From Chrysoperla carnea (lineage: Eukaryota > Arthropoda > Insecta > Neuroptera > Chrysopidae): DNA of 64,000 bases. Numbering within the stretch: position 1 is the stretch's first letter; each line of letters begins with the position of its first letter. Below, piece after piece: positions 47,478 through 58,900 of the stretch. The stretch spans positions 35,225,172-35,289,171 of the forward strand of contig NC_058339.1 in assembly GCF_905475395.1 (NCBI RefSeq), given 5' to 3'. The notes beneath the pieces were generated by a model, which saw only the letters and a program-made list of their open reading frames with translations, ran no database searches and was not told the origin of the DNA. The translations under genes and the position numbers were made by a program.

Positions 47478-49662
47478 ATGATTAAATTATTTTCACTTAA
47501 GCAGCAAAAAAAAGAGGGAGAAGCAACACCTAGAACTGGTAATCAGAAAAAGGCATCTGCAGCTCAATTACGAATCACAAAAGGTAAATAATAAAACGAT
47601 AAATATATCAACAAAAGATACATTTTGATTAAGCATACTATTAATTTGTTTCTTCTTTAGATATAAATGAGTTAAATCTTCCTAAAACATGTTCCACTGA
47701 ATTTCCTGATCCAGATGATTTATTACAATTCAAATTAGTTATATGTCCTGATGAGGTACTTATCGTTTAATTTTTTTTGTTCATTGTTGCTTTAAAATAT
47801 CAAAATTTATTTTAATTCGAAATATTCTCTCGAATTAAGTTAAATCGTGATATATATTAATTCTAAAGAATTTCAACTTTCTTAAATGAAAATGTATTTT
47901 ATGATTTTGTGTGCAGGGTTTTTATAGGTCGGGTAGATTTGTATTCAGTTTTAAAGTGGGTCCAAATTATCCACATGAACCACCCAAAGTTAAATGTGAA
48001 ACTCAAGTCTATCATCCAAATATCGATTTAGATGGTAATGTTTGCCTTAATATTCTACGTGAGGATTGGAAACCAGTCCTGACGATCAACTCAATTGTAT
48101 ATGGATTACAATATTTGTTTTTGGTAAGTTTTGTTTTTAAATAACCGAAATTTTATGACATTGGATTTCTAGGAATGCCAATTCTGTTAATCTTTATTTA
48201 CATCTTCCAAAAAATTAAGGTTTCAATTTTCCTACGTTTAATCATTTTTGGTTTAATTCAAAATATATTCTGAATGTATTTTTATTACCGCCCGAACTTA
48301 AAAAAGGCAATTTAATGTATAGTGTTCTTAGCTATGTTTCAAGTGCAAATTTAGAGTTCAGTACCCGAAAAAAACTAAAAATTGACGATGATCTTTCAAA
48401 TCGGCTCAGTTTGGAAAAAGGTATTTTAATAAAAATGTAATTAAAAGTTTGGATCAAAATGCCCCCTTCCTCTGCTGCCTCACAACACATTATAGCTCTT
48501 CTAAGAATTGAAGACGTATCTCTCTGAGGAGTCTCTTGTGGATGGATCTGTAGCCATCAAATATTTTGAATTAGGTCATATCTCTTGTATTATGGTTGCA
48601 GCTGTGTCCATACGAGACGACCTAGATCCTCTTCAGAGAGCTGCGTCTTCAATTATTAGAAAAGCAATGCGTTGTGAGAGGCATCGGGGGACATTTTGAT
48701 CCAAACCTTTTATTACATTTGTGTTAGCAATACAAAAATTTTTATCTACAGTCTTGAGAAAAGAAGTACTTTTCGCAATTAGTATGCGTGGGGAAAATAG
48801 TTCTTTATCGCCCTAGTGCGATAATGAATTCATCACCGCCCTACTATAGTAACTTTTTTTATTTTCTAAATAAGCCATGACAAATTTTAAATAATAATAA
48901 ATGTTTATTTTCACATTTTAAAGGCGTAGATAGTTTTGTACGATTTACGTGTGATAACGCATTATTAACGTACTTCTGCGGTTGTCCAACTCGTGCTACG
49001 CACTCGTTGTGCAAGTTTCGCAGACGTACGTACGTTGATAATGCTGTTATGTCACTAGTATGGTAAATAACTATTAATTAATAAAATATTAAATTACTTT
49101 ACTCAACAATATCTTTTCTTTATTGGTTAAATTTAATAGTGCACTTCTTAATTATTGTGTTTTGGGAAAAAGTATATAATTATATCTTAATCTATGTCCA
49201 TCGACTCACGAGATACCTCGTACAAAAAAACAATGTTTTCTATTTAAAAATCACATTAAAATATTTTAAAATACAAGGTTTTCCATATAAGCCGACGATA
49301 TGTAGAATCCTGGAGAGCAGGCGGGTTTGACCACAATAATTTTCACAAGAACCTTGAAGTGCTAAGTCTTGCTAAGTAAAAAAAATCTGATAGATCGATT
49401 TTTTACAATCCAAGAAAGCTCAATATTCGTGATTTTCCGCCAAATAATACAAAGTTTAATAAAAAACTTATACAATTATGTTACTGTTTCGTAGAGTAAT
49501 AATTGAATTAAAAATTTTCAGGAACCAAATCCAGAAGATCCATTAAACAAAGAAGCAGCCGAAGTATTGACAAATAATAGACGCTTGTTCGAACAAAACG
49601 TCCAAAAAGCGATGCGAGGAGGTTATATAGGATCCGTGTATTTCGATCGTTGTTTAAAATAA
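47478..49662 (+). CDS. Ubc12: NEDD8-conjugating enzyme Ubc12 (UBE2M)
   Basis: There are four coding exons: 47478-47583, 47661-47755, 47917-48123 and 49522-49662. All are GT-AG and in frame, giving 182 residues (human UBE2M has 183). The start [12 protein letters not shown] is the conserved N-terminal extension that docks on the NEDD8 E1 (APPBP1-UBA3) and is also bound by DCN1-type E3s. The E2 fold includes the HPN motif in [17 protein letters not shown], with catalytic cysteine at residue 110, followed by [10 protein letters not shown]. The last exon encodes [16 protein letters not shown] and ends GGYIGS...CLK. The enzyme transfers NEDD8 to cullins, activating cullin-RING ubiquitin ligases. 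Intron 3 (1.4 kb) carries a family A fragment and a MITE. No lesion is seen; the gene looks intact. An internal ATG at 47911 is not the start, because it lies in intron 2. Confidence 0.96.
48290..48428 (+). repeat. Repeat family A fragment in Ubc12 intron 3
   Basis: CCGCCCGAACTTAAAAAAGG is followed directly by GCAATTTAATGTATAGTGTT, AGCTATGTTTCAAGTGCAAA and TCAGTACCCGAAAAAAACTA, showing an internal deletion that removed the microsatellite part. Confidence 0.6.
48433..48720. mobile_element. MITE in Ubc12 intron 3
   Basis: The left end AAATGTAATTAAAAGTTTGG and the following GATCAAAATGCCCCC are mirrored at the right end (GGGGGACATTTTGATCC, then AAACCTTTTATTACATTT). Arms total about 45 bases with few differences. 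The centre is GC-richer than its surroundings and happens to be open for 63 codons on the + strand, but this shows no known domain. It abuts the family A fragment. Confidence 0.75.
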
Positions 49663-49690
49663 TGTTTTATGAAAATACAATAATGAACTT

Positions 49691-49723
49691 AATAAATTAA
49701 GCTATTATTATTATTACAATAAA
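49691..49723 (+). terminator. Ubc12 polyadenylation signals
   Basis: Two AATAAA hexamers (49691-49696 and 49718-49723) lie 28 and 55 bases after the stop codon, followed by a T-rich stretch. The placement is appropriate for a short 3' UTR. Confidence 0.6.
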
Positions 49724-52700
49724 TACTTCTTTTCTTTTCTTTTTCTTTTTTTTGTTATTCTTATTATTTGTAAAACTTTTCAATTTCAAAAAAAAAATAT
49801 AAATAAATTGCCTGTCGTATTGAAACGATTTAACAACACTCACACACATTCATACACACAAACAATTACAATTTATTAGTGTAATACACTCGTTTTTAAT
49901 ATAGTGCGTTTTTGTTTTTCATTTTTTTTTTTTTTTTTTAGAAAAAGAGTAAATTATTGTATTTTTATGTATTTTATAATTTTTTTTTTTAATTAGATAC
50001 AATTTTAAAAAACTTTTTGTTTTTTGTATGTTAAAATAAGTACTAATTAATGGCCGTAACGTATTGATACCCATCCGGAGAAAATATCAAAGTCATATGC
50101 TTATTGTTATGATTTCTTTAATCAAAAGTTTTACCTAATTCTATTTTCATTTACGTTTACTTCGAAAAATAACAATTTGTGTGTTTAAGGATAAAATCAT
50201 TGTAAACGATGCACCAATTCAACTTGAATTGAGAGCGAATATTTAGAACGCAATAGATAAAAGAGAATGAGAATGACAGAATTAGAAAATGCTTCATTTG
50301 TCTCATTAAATGTGTTTTATACTCTATTAATCTTTTTCAAAGTCAACATAAAGCGTGCAAAATATCAAAAACCGCTAGAAATGTAGTATTCCCGGCAACT
50401 TGATATATATGGCGCGCGAGTCGTCCCAAATGATGTTTTTTCTATCTAAATAAAATCTTTAACGGCCATTGGTATAAATGTACAAATTAAAATAAATATT
50501 TTGTTTTTTGGGAATTTGAATATCACGAAGATAATTTTTTTAAATTACTTGTATAAAAGATAGGAAAATGACAAGTTTATTTATGATTTTTTATTAATAA
50601 ATATATTTCAGTTCTTAATAATATTGTGTTACCTTATTTTTTGTTCCAATAAAAGTAAAATCGAACATCGAAATATTTTTTTTCTAAGTACGTATTACGC
50701 TGTTAAATTGTAAACATTTAAAAAAAAATAAATTTTTATTTATTAATTATTCGTATCAATTATATTTTGTAAAGTTGTGTACAGGTTTGCACCCCAAATA
50801 TTGAAATTTTCAGAGTTTCGGACGACAGACATTCGGAGTGCCGGCGAATATGTCTTGCATTAATTTCAGAAAAACATTTTTTACATTTTTTTAATAATAA
50901 CACGCAATTACATGCGTGTGGCTCAATTAAGAATTTCCGGAAAGAATACGTTATTTTTTTCCAAATAAAAAATGTTTTTGGCTCACTAAAACGAAGCCCC
51001 AAGAAAAGCTTCAACCTAAAAGCATTTATGGAAAGAATGGACTACTAGTTCAATCAAATTTTGTACAATTTAAAATAAATTAAGGATTGAGTTTTGATAC
51101 CAATTAAAATATGTATAAGCTAAGAGATGAAACTTCATTTCAATATTATGTATTTCTAAATTTTCGAACTTTTTGACTTACCTTCATATTTTGTCCATTA
51201 CTGAAAAATATTACGGAAAGTAAATAGTGCAATTAGGGTAGCAAATATTAAAAAACGAACCTTTTACAAAAAATGTGTGCATCAGACGACACGTTGAAAA
51301 TAATTATATTATTAATGACTTCACACTTAATCAGCGTATGTGATTTGTTCATAAAGAAACAATTATATAATTATTACCGTTTTAAATTATTGAAAATAAC
51401 GAATTAAACAAAAAGAAAATTTTGTGTGTGACAAAAACGATCATTTGAAAATAAAAATTTAAAAAAATAAATTTCTTAACTTAAATTGTTTTTTTAGTAA
51501 TAATAACCATCTTCAAATATATTATTATACGAATCCACAATATTTATAATAATTATCACTTCCAAACTAAATTTCTGTGATGTGTGTTTTAGGTACACAC
51601 AAAAATTATTTTTCTCGTAAAAAAGGCACTTTTTCTGTAAATTATTATAAAGTGTGTGTTTATGTGAAAATTATGTTGTTGCATAAAATTTTCGAAATAA
51701 AAATTATCTTTTACATACTTTGACATACTTTGAATAAGACAATAAAAATTAGTACCTATTAATTACATGTTCGTAAGTAAATACGAGCTCGAAAACGTAC
51801 CTCGTATCTTAAAAGATGTTTTGTTTAAGGATATTTTCCCGAGTTTTTTTTAATGCAGTTCTATATAACTTGTGCCGTTTTAAATTGATTGGTTTTTTTT
51901 TTCAGTTTTAAAAATTGATTTTGTGTGTCGCCTGGGTATCTATATTTTTTAATTCATAAATTTCCAAGCTTCTCAAATCCAAAAACGGTGCGCATCAATG
52001 AGAGCAATGAAATAGGGGACGTCTGGTAAGGAATTCGGGATAATTTTTCAACTGTCTACGCAACAAATTCCTTAATCCGACCCTTCAAAAGAATGCTCTA
52101 AAGTTACATTTTATAGCATTAAATTCCTTAATGAGCATGGTTTAAAAATTGTTTCTTAAAAAACACTGGGTTACGTGCAGAAAATATTGCAAATTTCGAA
52201 ATAAACACTATCTACCGAAACACTCCCGATTTTTTGGATTAATGATTTGTATCAAAATTTGATTATGTTTGGTCAAAAAGTTAATTTTTATCAAATTGAT
52301 TCCGAATCAGAAATCCGTGTATTTTAATCAGTTATGCGTCTTTTAAAATTACGTTTCCGGTATATCTTCAACTGAGCAGTCATTTTCTTTAAAAAATTTC
52401 AATAAATGATTCTTTTACCCTTAGTCCCCGTGCTTATGGTTAAGATTAAGTTTGCAAACCCGTTAGTTAAGATTAAGTTTGCAAACCCATGCGATTGTGC
52501 AAGTTTATTTGGTGGAAATTTGTTTCTGTATGTAACCTAAAACTATAAGATGTATTATCCTTAAAGTCTTATTTTTTTAAAGCTCAAAAGAGATTACTTC
52601 GTAAATTAAATTTGGTATCTTTTAGAGAGAGAATCTGAATGTATTCATTTTATACCTACGAAAATTATTTGGATACTATTTTGTGACACTTATCATCTGA

Positions 52701-55700
52701 AAATCACTGAACGTATAAAATTACATTCGAAACATAACTAACAACTAACAGTGGTTTCTCCCAAATTGTAAGAGCTATAATAATTTGACTCTCATATTTT
52801 ATTTTTTCGTAGTAATTTTCTATATTGATGGAACTGGCAATTAATGTCATTTATAGTTTTTTTTCGCTTATCCAAATCTCGAATTTATTTATTTATTATA
52901 ACCATATCTTTGACTCGAAGTTAACGAAAGTTCACTTTATTTTGAAGTGTATCGATGGAATAATATATTGACAACAAAAAATCAACTTTTTTTTAAGCAA
53001 CAACACAATTCTAAATTTTAAAATAAAATCATGTAAATAAATAATAAAACCATAATATTTTTGTTTTAAAATTATTCTTATTTACAACAATACGGTTTGT
53101 TTGTTTTTATTAATTATTATACGCGCAATACAGAAACTATTGCCCCATTATTTAATCATCGTAACAAAAGCATATTATTAAAAATATTACATTTAAACGT
53201 TACTATTGGAATTTTTTGTAATTCAGTCTTTTTGTTCGTATTTCATATTTTTTCCAGTTTTTGAAACTCAGTAATGTAAACAAAGTTAATGTAAAAAATA
53301 AACGTAAATTATCAAAAATTTATTTTAAACACGATCTTTTTCTATTATTTAGTAATTTTATTCAATTATACCTTTTTTTCTATGAGATTAAGATAAAATA
53401 TGGCGGGAATGTTAAACATTTTTAATTTCGATTTCACTCAAGTTTTTTTTAAATCTTTGGTTCTTTGTAAGGTAAAACCTATCTATACTTTCTAGAAGTG
53501 GCGTAATCTTCATTTTTTTAACGAACGGCTTTTCAGGCTAATACTCTAAATCTCTAGATATTGGCTATATGTAAATTTCTTCATTATCTGATGTCTTATT
53601 ATTTTTGATTACTTTTTGTTTCTATTTGCAAAATAATTATTCCTTATTTTCACTTGCCAGCAAGTGAAGATATTGATTTTTAATTCCACCTCAGAGATGA
53701 ATTGCGGCTTGAATTAAAAATATCTTTCGAATCAACTGTGAAATAGAAATAGAAATATTTCAAAAATAATCATGCGCTTTTACAAGTTAATAATTTTTAA
53801 ATGAATCGAGGAAAGCCATTAAGTGATGAATTTTCACTGCATATTGAAAAATATTCTAAAATTTCGAAACAAAAATCTTTGTTTGGGTGAGCAAAATTGG
53901 TTCATGGATAAAAAAAAAAAAAACACAAAAGGTTTTTCGCAAGGTCAGTATATTTCAGTATTATTTGAGTATTTAACCAATATTGTTGTTTCAGTTAGTG
54001 TTTGCAACAGACGACAACATTACTTTTCTTATGCCCGTAACTAGGAAAAACTGTAAAAAAACAAACGAAACGAAAACTTTCGAATTCCAAATGCGGCATT
54101 AAAATGATTATTTTTGAATTATCTGCATACTAAATAAATAAAAATACTTTTTATATAAAAAAATGTTTACTGAGTTTGTTTTGTAACTGGAAAATTTTTT
54201 TAAATTACAATAGTCACGTATAATTGTGATTTCTTTGCCATGATTTTCTCTTATCGATTATTATTACTTCACATAAAGAAAAATTAAATAATAATATATA
54301 TTCAGACCCAATATTTAACATCATTTTAAGTAAATTACGTTAAGATTTTTCTTAATGAAAATTAAATCAGATAAATTCAAAATTTACTTGAAATTGTACA
54401 AAAATATGGTGTCTAATTCTAAGAATGCTTATTTATATACACAGTAAAATGTCACATTTCAAATATGGCTTCTACATACTTGTTAATAACTTCTTTAAAT
54501 TGAAACACATTTGTTTGTGTTAGAACAAGAAGTTCAAGCTTTAAAAAAATGCGAATTATCTACTGTTAATAAAAAATAGTATAGTACAACTTTTTTTGGA
54601 AAACAATCCCATTTTACATATGTAAAATTTCATGAAATATCCTAACTTTGGTCTAAAATTTAAAAAAAAGCACGTACATAAAGTGAATAATTGACTGATA
54701 ATAGCAGGAAAATTTACTTTACTTCGAGCACTAAACTTTCATGAAACGTTACGTTATGTAAAAATGGTGATTGAATCATGTAAAAATAATTGAGACGACT
54801 TTTTACTGTGGCTATATAGTAATAGTAGTAATTATAAGATCCATAATTGAAACAAAAAAATACACAGTAAATAAGCTTATCAGGTTTTGATATCGAATCA
54901 AAAACAAAAAATTACATTTAAACATAAATTAAATACAATAAATATTTTTTTGTATAAAAAGCTTCTGTTGTCGCTGCTCATTTTTTTTTTCACATTTTGA
55001 AAAAATTATTAAACAGCTATTACTTTTTTTTCGTGTTTTGTTATTAAAAATACTTTTCAAATTAATTAAATTGTTATTATTGATGGCGATTGTTTAGATA
55101 ATGCAACTGAAATCAAAATTGAATTATACTTTATCAGCTTCGAATTCTATGCCATTCTATCAATAGTAACATTAAGTTGCAAATTGTTTAAATGTCTTGA
55201 ATATCACCACTATCTAATTCAGCAAAGATGACAAACCTAGATAAAAAAGGGGAACCCGACCGAATCAAAACATTTACAAAATTAAATTTGAGTCCTCTTT
55301 TACGAATGAAAACAATTTTATACTCCGGTACAGGTGGCAATGCTTATGGAGTAAAGAAGGAGAAAATGATCCTTTTACGCTATTTTCCAAGTATGTCTAC
55401 ATGTAAAGGCGTTCAAATCGAAAAATTTCAAATTATGGTTATTATTAAACAATGGCTACGTGGACATAGTTTACATGAAGACAAAATTTGAACTTTTCGA
55501 CATTTTTATTTAAAAAATATACTTTTAATAGAAATTAGATTCAGCACTATTTTTCTATAAAAATCAACTTACTTAAAAAATAGATTTGCATTTCGTTTTT
55601 GTTCAAACTTTTCAATCACACAATCGCCAAACTTTATAGATCTAAAAGATCTTTAAATTTAAAATTTCTACAAGTCTTTATAAACAAAATGCTTGTAAGC

Positions 55701-55831
55701 ATAAAAAAGTATTCTCAATAAAAACAAAAGAAAAAAAATGTTATAAAATATTTATTATAGCGAAAAAATAATGTGCTCAAGTTTAAAATCTGTTTTTGTA
55801 CATTTTGCAAAAATGTGATATATAAAGCTTT
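49724..55831. other. Six-kilobase intergenic stretch between Ubc12 and importin-7
   Basis: Convergent intergenic DNA. No gene is recognised. Open frames at 50760-51014 (-; contains CKKCFSEINARHIRRHSEC), 53823-54044 (+) and 55228-55491 (+) lack family resemblance. A small inverted repeat flanks 53668-53740 (ATTTTTAATTC and GAATTAAAAAT), just after the palindromic hairpin CACTTGCCAGCAAGTG. Confidence 0.4.
52439..52488 (+). repeat. Short tandem duplication
   Basis: A 23-base unit containing GATTAAGTTTGCAAACCC occurs twice, exactly, at 52439-52461 and 52466-52488 (period 27). Confidence 0.7.
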
Positions 55832-55837
55832 TTTATT
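55832..55837 (-). terminator. Candidate importin-7 polyadenylation signal
   Basis: AATAAA on the minus strand, about 160 bases after the importin-7 stop codon. Another lies further downstream near 55751. Which is used cannot be told. Confidence 0.4.
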
Positions 55838-55997
55838 TTTTTAATTATTATTTTTAAATTTTTATCGAGCCTAATATACAAAAAAATAAATTATAAATTT
55901 AAACTAATTTAAAGGGCGTTATTAATCAAATATATAAATTTTTAAAATATATAAATATTGATAATTAAACGCCCTCTCTTCTCTTTACACACTATTA

Positions 55998-58900
55998 CTA
56001 CTGCCCAATTGGTGTACCACCAAATTTAAAAGACGTAGGCACTGCCTGTGGTGTGAAATTATAACCTAAAATAAAAAGTGTATGTATTTAGAAGAGAACT
56101 GTTAAGTCCAATTTTGACGTAAATAAAGGTAAAAATTTCTAAACGGACCACTTAGAAATTTATGTACTTACCGCCACTTTGTTCGATACGTTTACTTTCA
56201 ATAGCGGCTCTACGTTGATCTGCTCTTACTAAGGCTTCTTGTAATAATTTACTTTCCAATTCATTCAAATGTGACGCTAATATACTATACCATTGTGGTT
56301 CTTGTACCTAAAACAATTATCATAAGTTAATATCAGCTACACACAAATTGTACTTCTGTAATTTTCTGTTAATAAATAAAATGCCACAATCTACACGGAA
56401 GGTCGCAGCTACGCTCACTCAAGATGACTATGAAAGAAACAGAGTTGGATTATACAGAGTAGACCATTTTAATCTATTATGGCTAGTAAGCTCGTTTTGT
56501 AGTTAACCAATAAAAAAATAACAAACAAAATTTTCAGAGTTTGATAGGGGACATCAAATTTTGACATCAGGTTTGTCAGAACTTGATGTCCCCTATCAAA
56601 CTCTGAAAATTTTATTTAAGTTATTTTTTAATTGGTTAACTATAAAACGAGCTATTCGTCATAATAGATTAAAATGGGCCATCCTGTATATACAAACCAC
56701 CAAAGTAAATCAATAAACACTTGAATATAAAAGAGAACGGACGGACTTTAATAATGGAAGATTTCGAACAACAATTAATGCAGCAAATAAAACGATTTCA
56801 TGCAATTGAGGAACTTTATTCTCCATTGCCGAGTGTTGAAAACAAATGCTTTATTAGAATTGTTTATATTATTTTGAGAAACCTGGAGGAACCTCCAAGA
56901 TACAGGTAATTAGAAATGCTCCACCCAAAAGGCATAGAAGAAAGAATATAAGTTTAGGAAAATGAAGGTAGTCATAATAGATCACTCCTCTCCAAGAGAC
57001 TTAGTTCTTTTTTTTCTTGTATTAGTAATTTTCAAAACATACCTACATCTTACAAAAAGATAGTTAAGTGTACATACAAAATCTTTCCAACTATTGCAAA
57101 TATCGATCATTCAATAAAAACTTCATACTTGCCGAAGATTAGTAATTTATATATGTAATGAATTAGCAAACTTACTTGCATATTAGCTAATATGTCTTTA
57201 AAGACAACATACTCGTCCACAACACAATTTTCATCATCTAATGGTGTAGTATAGCCTTCCATCATTGTATCATCATCACCTAGTTCATCTAAATTGTCAT
57301 AATCTTCATCATCGTCTTCAGATTCAGTGTCACCTCCTCCACCACCACCACCTGAAGATTCATTTATAATAGTTGCAGTAATTGGTAGATTCATCTTGTT
57401 ACCTGCTCTGTTGATTTTATCACTTAATCTTTCCAAATATTCTTGACTTCGTTCATCTAATTCATCTTCATCTGATGATAGTACGTCTGTAAAACAAAAT
57501 AAATTACATCTATTCTAAATAAATTTCTTATTATATGAGGTATTCCAAAATCTTCAAACGGTAGGTATTAAATCTTTGTAAAATTAACCAGGTTTTGCTG
57601 CGGCAATTTTTACTCTATTGAATCTAGTCTGTGATTCGGAATAATTTCGCAGAAAATTCCATCCACCGGCTTGTCATCGACGCGACTTAGTTCAAAATCA
57701 TGGCCTGATTGTTGTTTTCAATCGCGAATTTTTGGAATGCAGTAATTTTGGGACACACTTTATAATCTAATTTCACCTACCTTCATATTCATCATCATCA
57801 TCTTCATCAGATGATTCTTCGTCTAATTCTCGTGCTCGTGCAGCATATGCACGTTGTAATCCATCAAATAATAGTACTAATGATGGTAATATTTTTGGTG
57901 CTAAATCTGCTAAAGCTGCAGGTCGTTGTTCGACTGGCAATGCTAATAATCTACATAGTCCCAACACGCAAATCTAATCGAAAAAAATATTTTAAAATTT
58001 GTTTCCAATATTAAATAATTTTCAAATCAATGACATTCTTTAAAAAAAAGAAGCTTAAAATCGATGAAACACTATCGCAGATAAAAGTACTTAGTAGTTC
58101 GAAATCAAGAGGTAAGTCAATGTCCACTTGTTGACTGCACTTTAATGAACCAAAAATGTGTCAATATCAAAGACGTAGTCCCCGAATAACAAAAATTTAC
58201 TTTATTTAACTTTCAAATATATTCATAAAATACCATTTCATTTATTAAAATAAAACTTGAATGCTTAACCTGAATATCATTTTTAAGCTTCAAATTAAGA
58301 AAACAAATTACCTTTCTATTGTGAATTCCTAAGAAACAATCCGTATCATGTAGCCATTGCTTCAAGAAATGTGCTGTGATTGATTCACCTGGATTATTTG
58401 GTATTGGTAATTTTTCTAGTACTTGCAGTGTTAATGTGGGCTCAATATAAATAGCTGCTATAACCACCTATGAAAAAATATATTTAAAAAAACTGAAAAT
58501 TAACAAAGAATATATAAAAACGTGACTTACTTGTAAGCACATAGTCCTAAGTTCAGATGTTTTCACTTCACGAGTTAATCTACCCAAAACTAATTCCAAA
58601 AATGATGGTATACAATTTGAAATTCGTGTACCACATTGTAAAATCATTACTTCCAATAACTTAGCAGCATGACATTCCGCTTCTTCTGATGGGTCACCGT
58701 TTAATATAGTACGGCACATATTAAATAGGCCAAGCACACGTCTTTCAGCATCTGGTCCCGTTAACAAAGCATCTGTATCAGTTGTCACATAATTGTGTAA
58801 TGCTGGCATCATATCAGTGAAATAATCAAACCCATCTTTTTGGAATACTTCAAAAACAACATCTAAACATTTCCACATATCAGCTGATATACGCCAACTT

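Noticed and set aside
47911-47916. An alternative Ubc12 start at the ATG-like codon just before exon 3
   Set aside because: It lies in the intron 2 acceptor. The conserved N-terminus is encoded upstream at 47478.
48508-48699. A 63-codon protein in Ubc12 intron 3
   Set aside because: It falls wholly inside a MITE with inverted ends; an open frame of this length is expected by chance in the GC-richer centre.
50760-51014. Zinc-finger-like protein (CKKC...H...H...C)
   Set aside because: The spacing fits no known finger, there are no neighbouring exons, and the rest is AT-driven composition.
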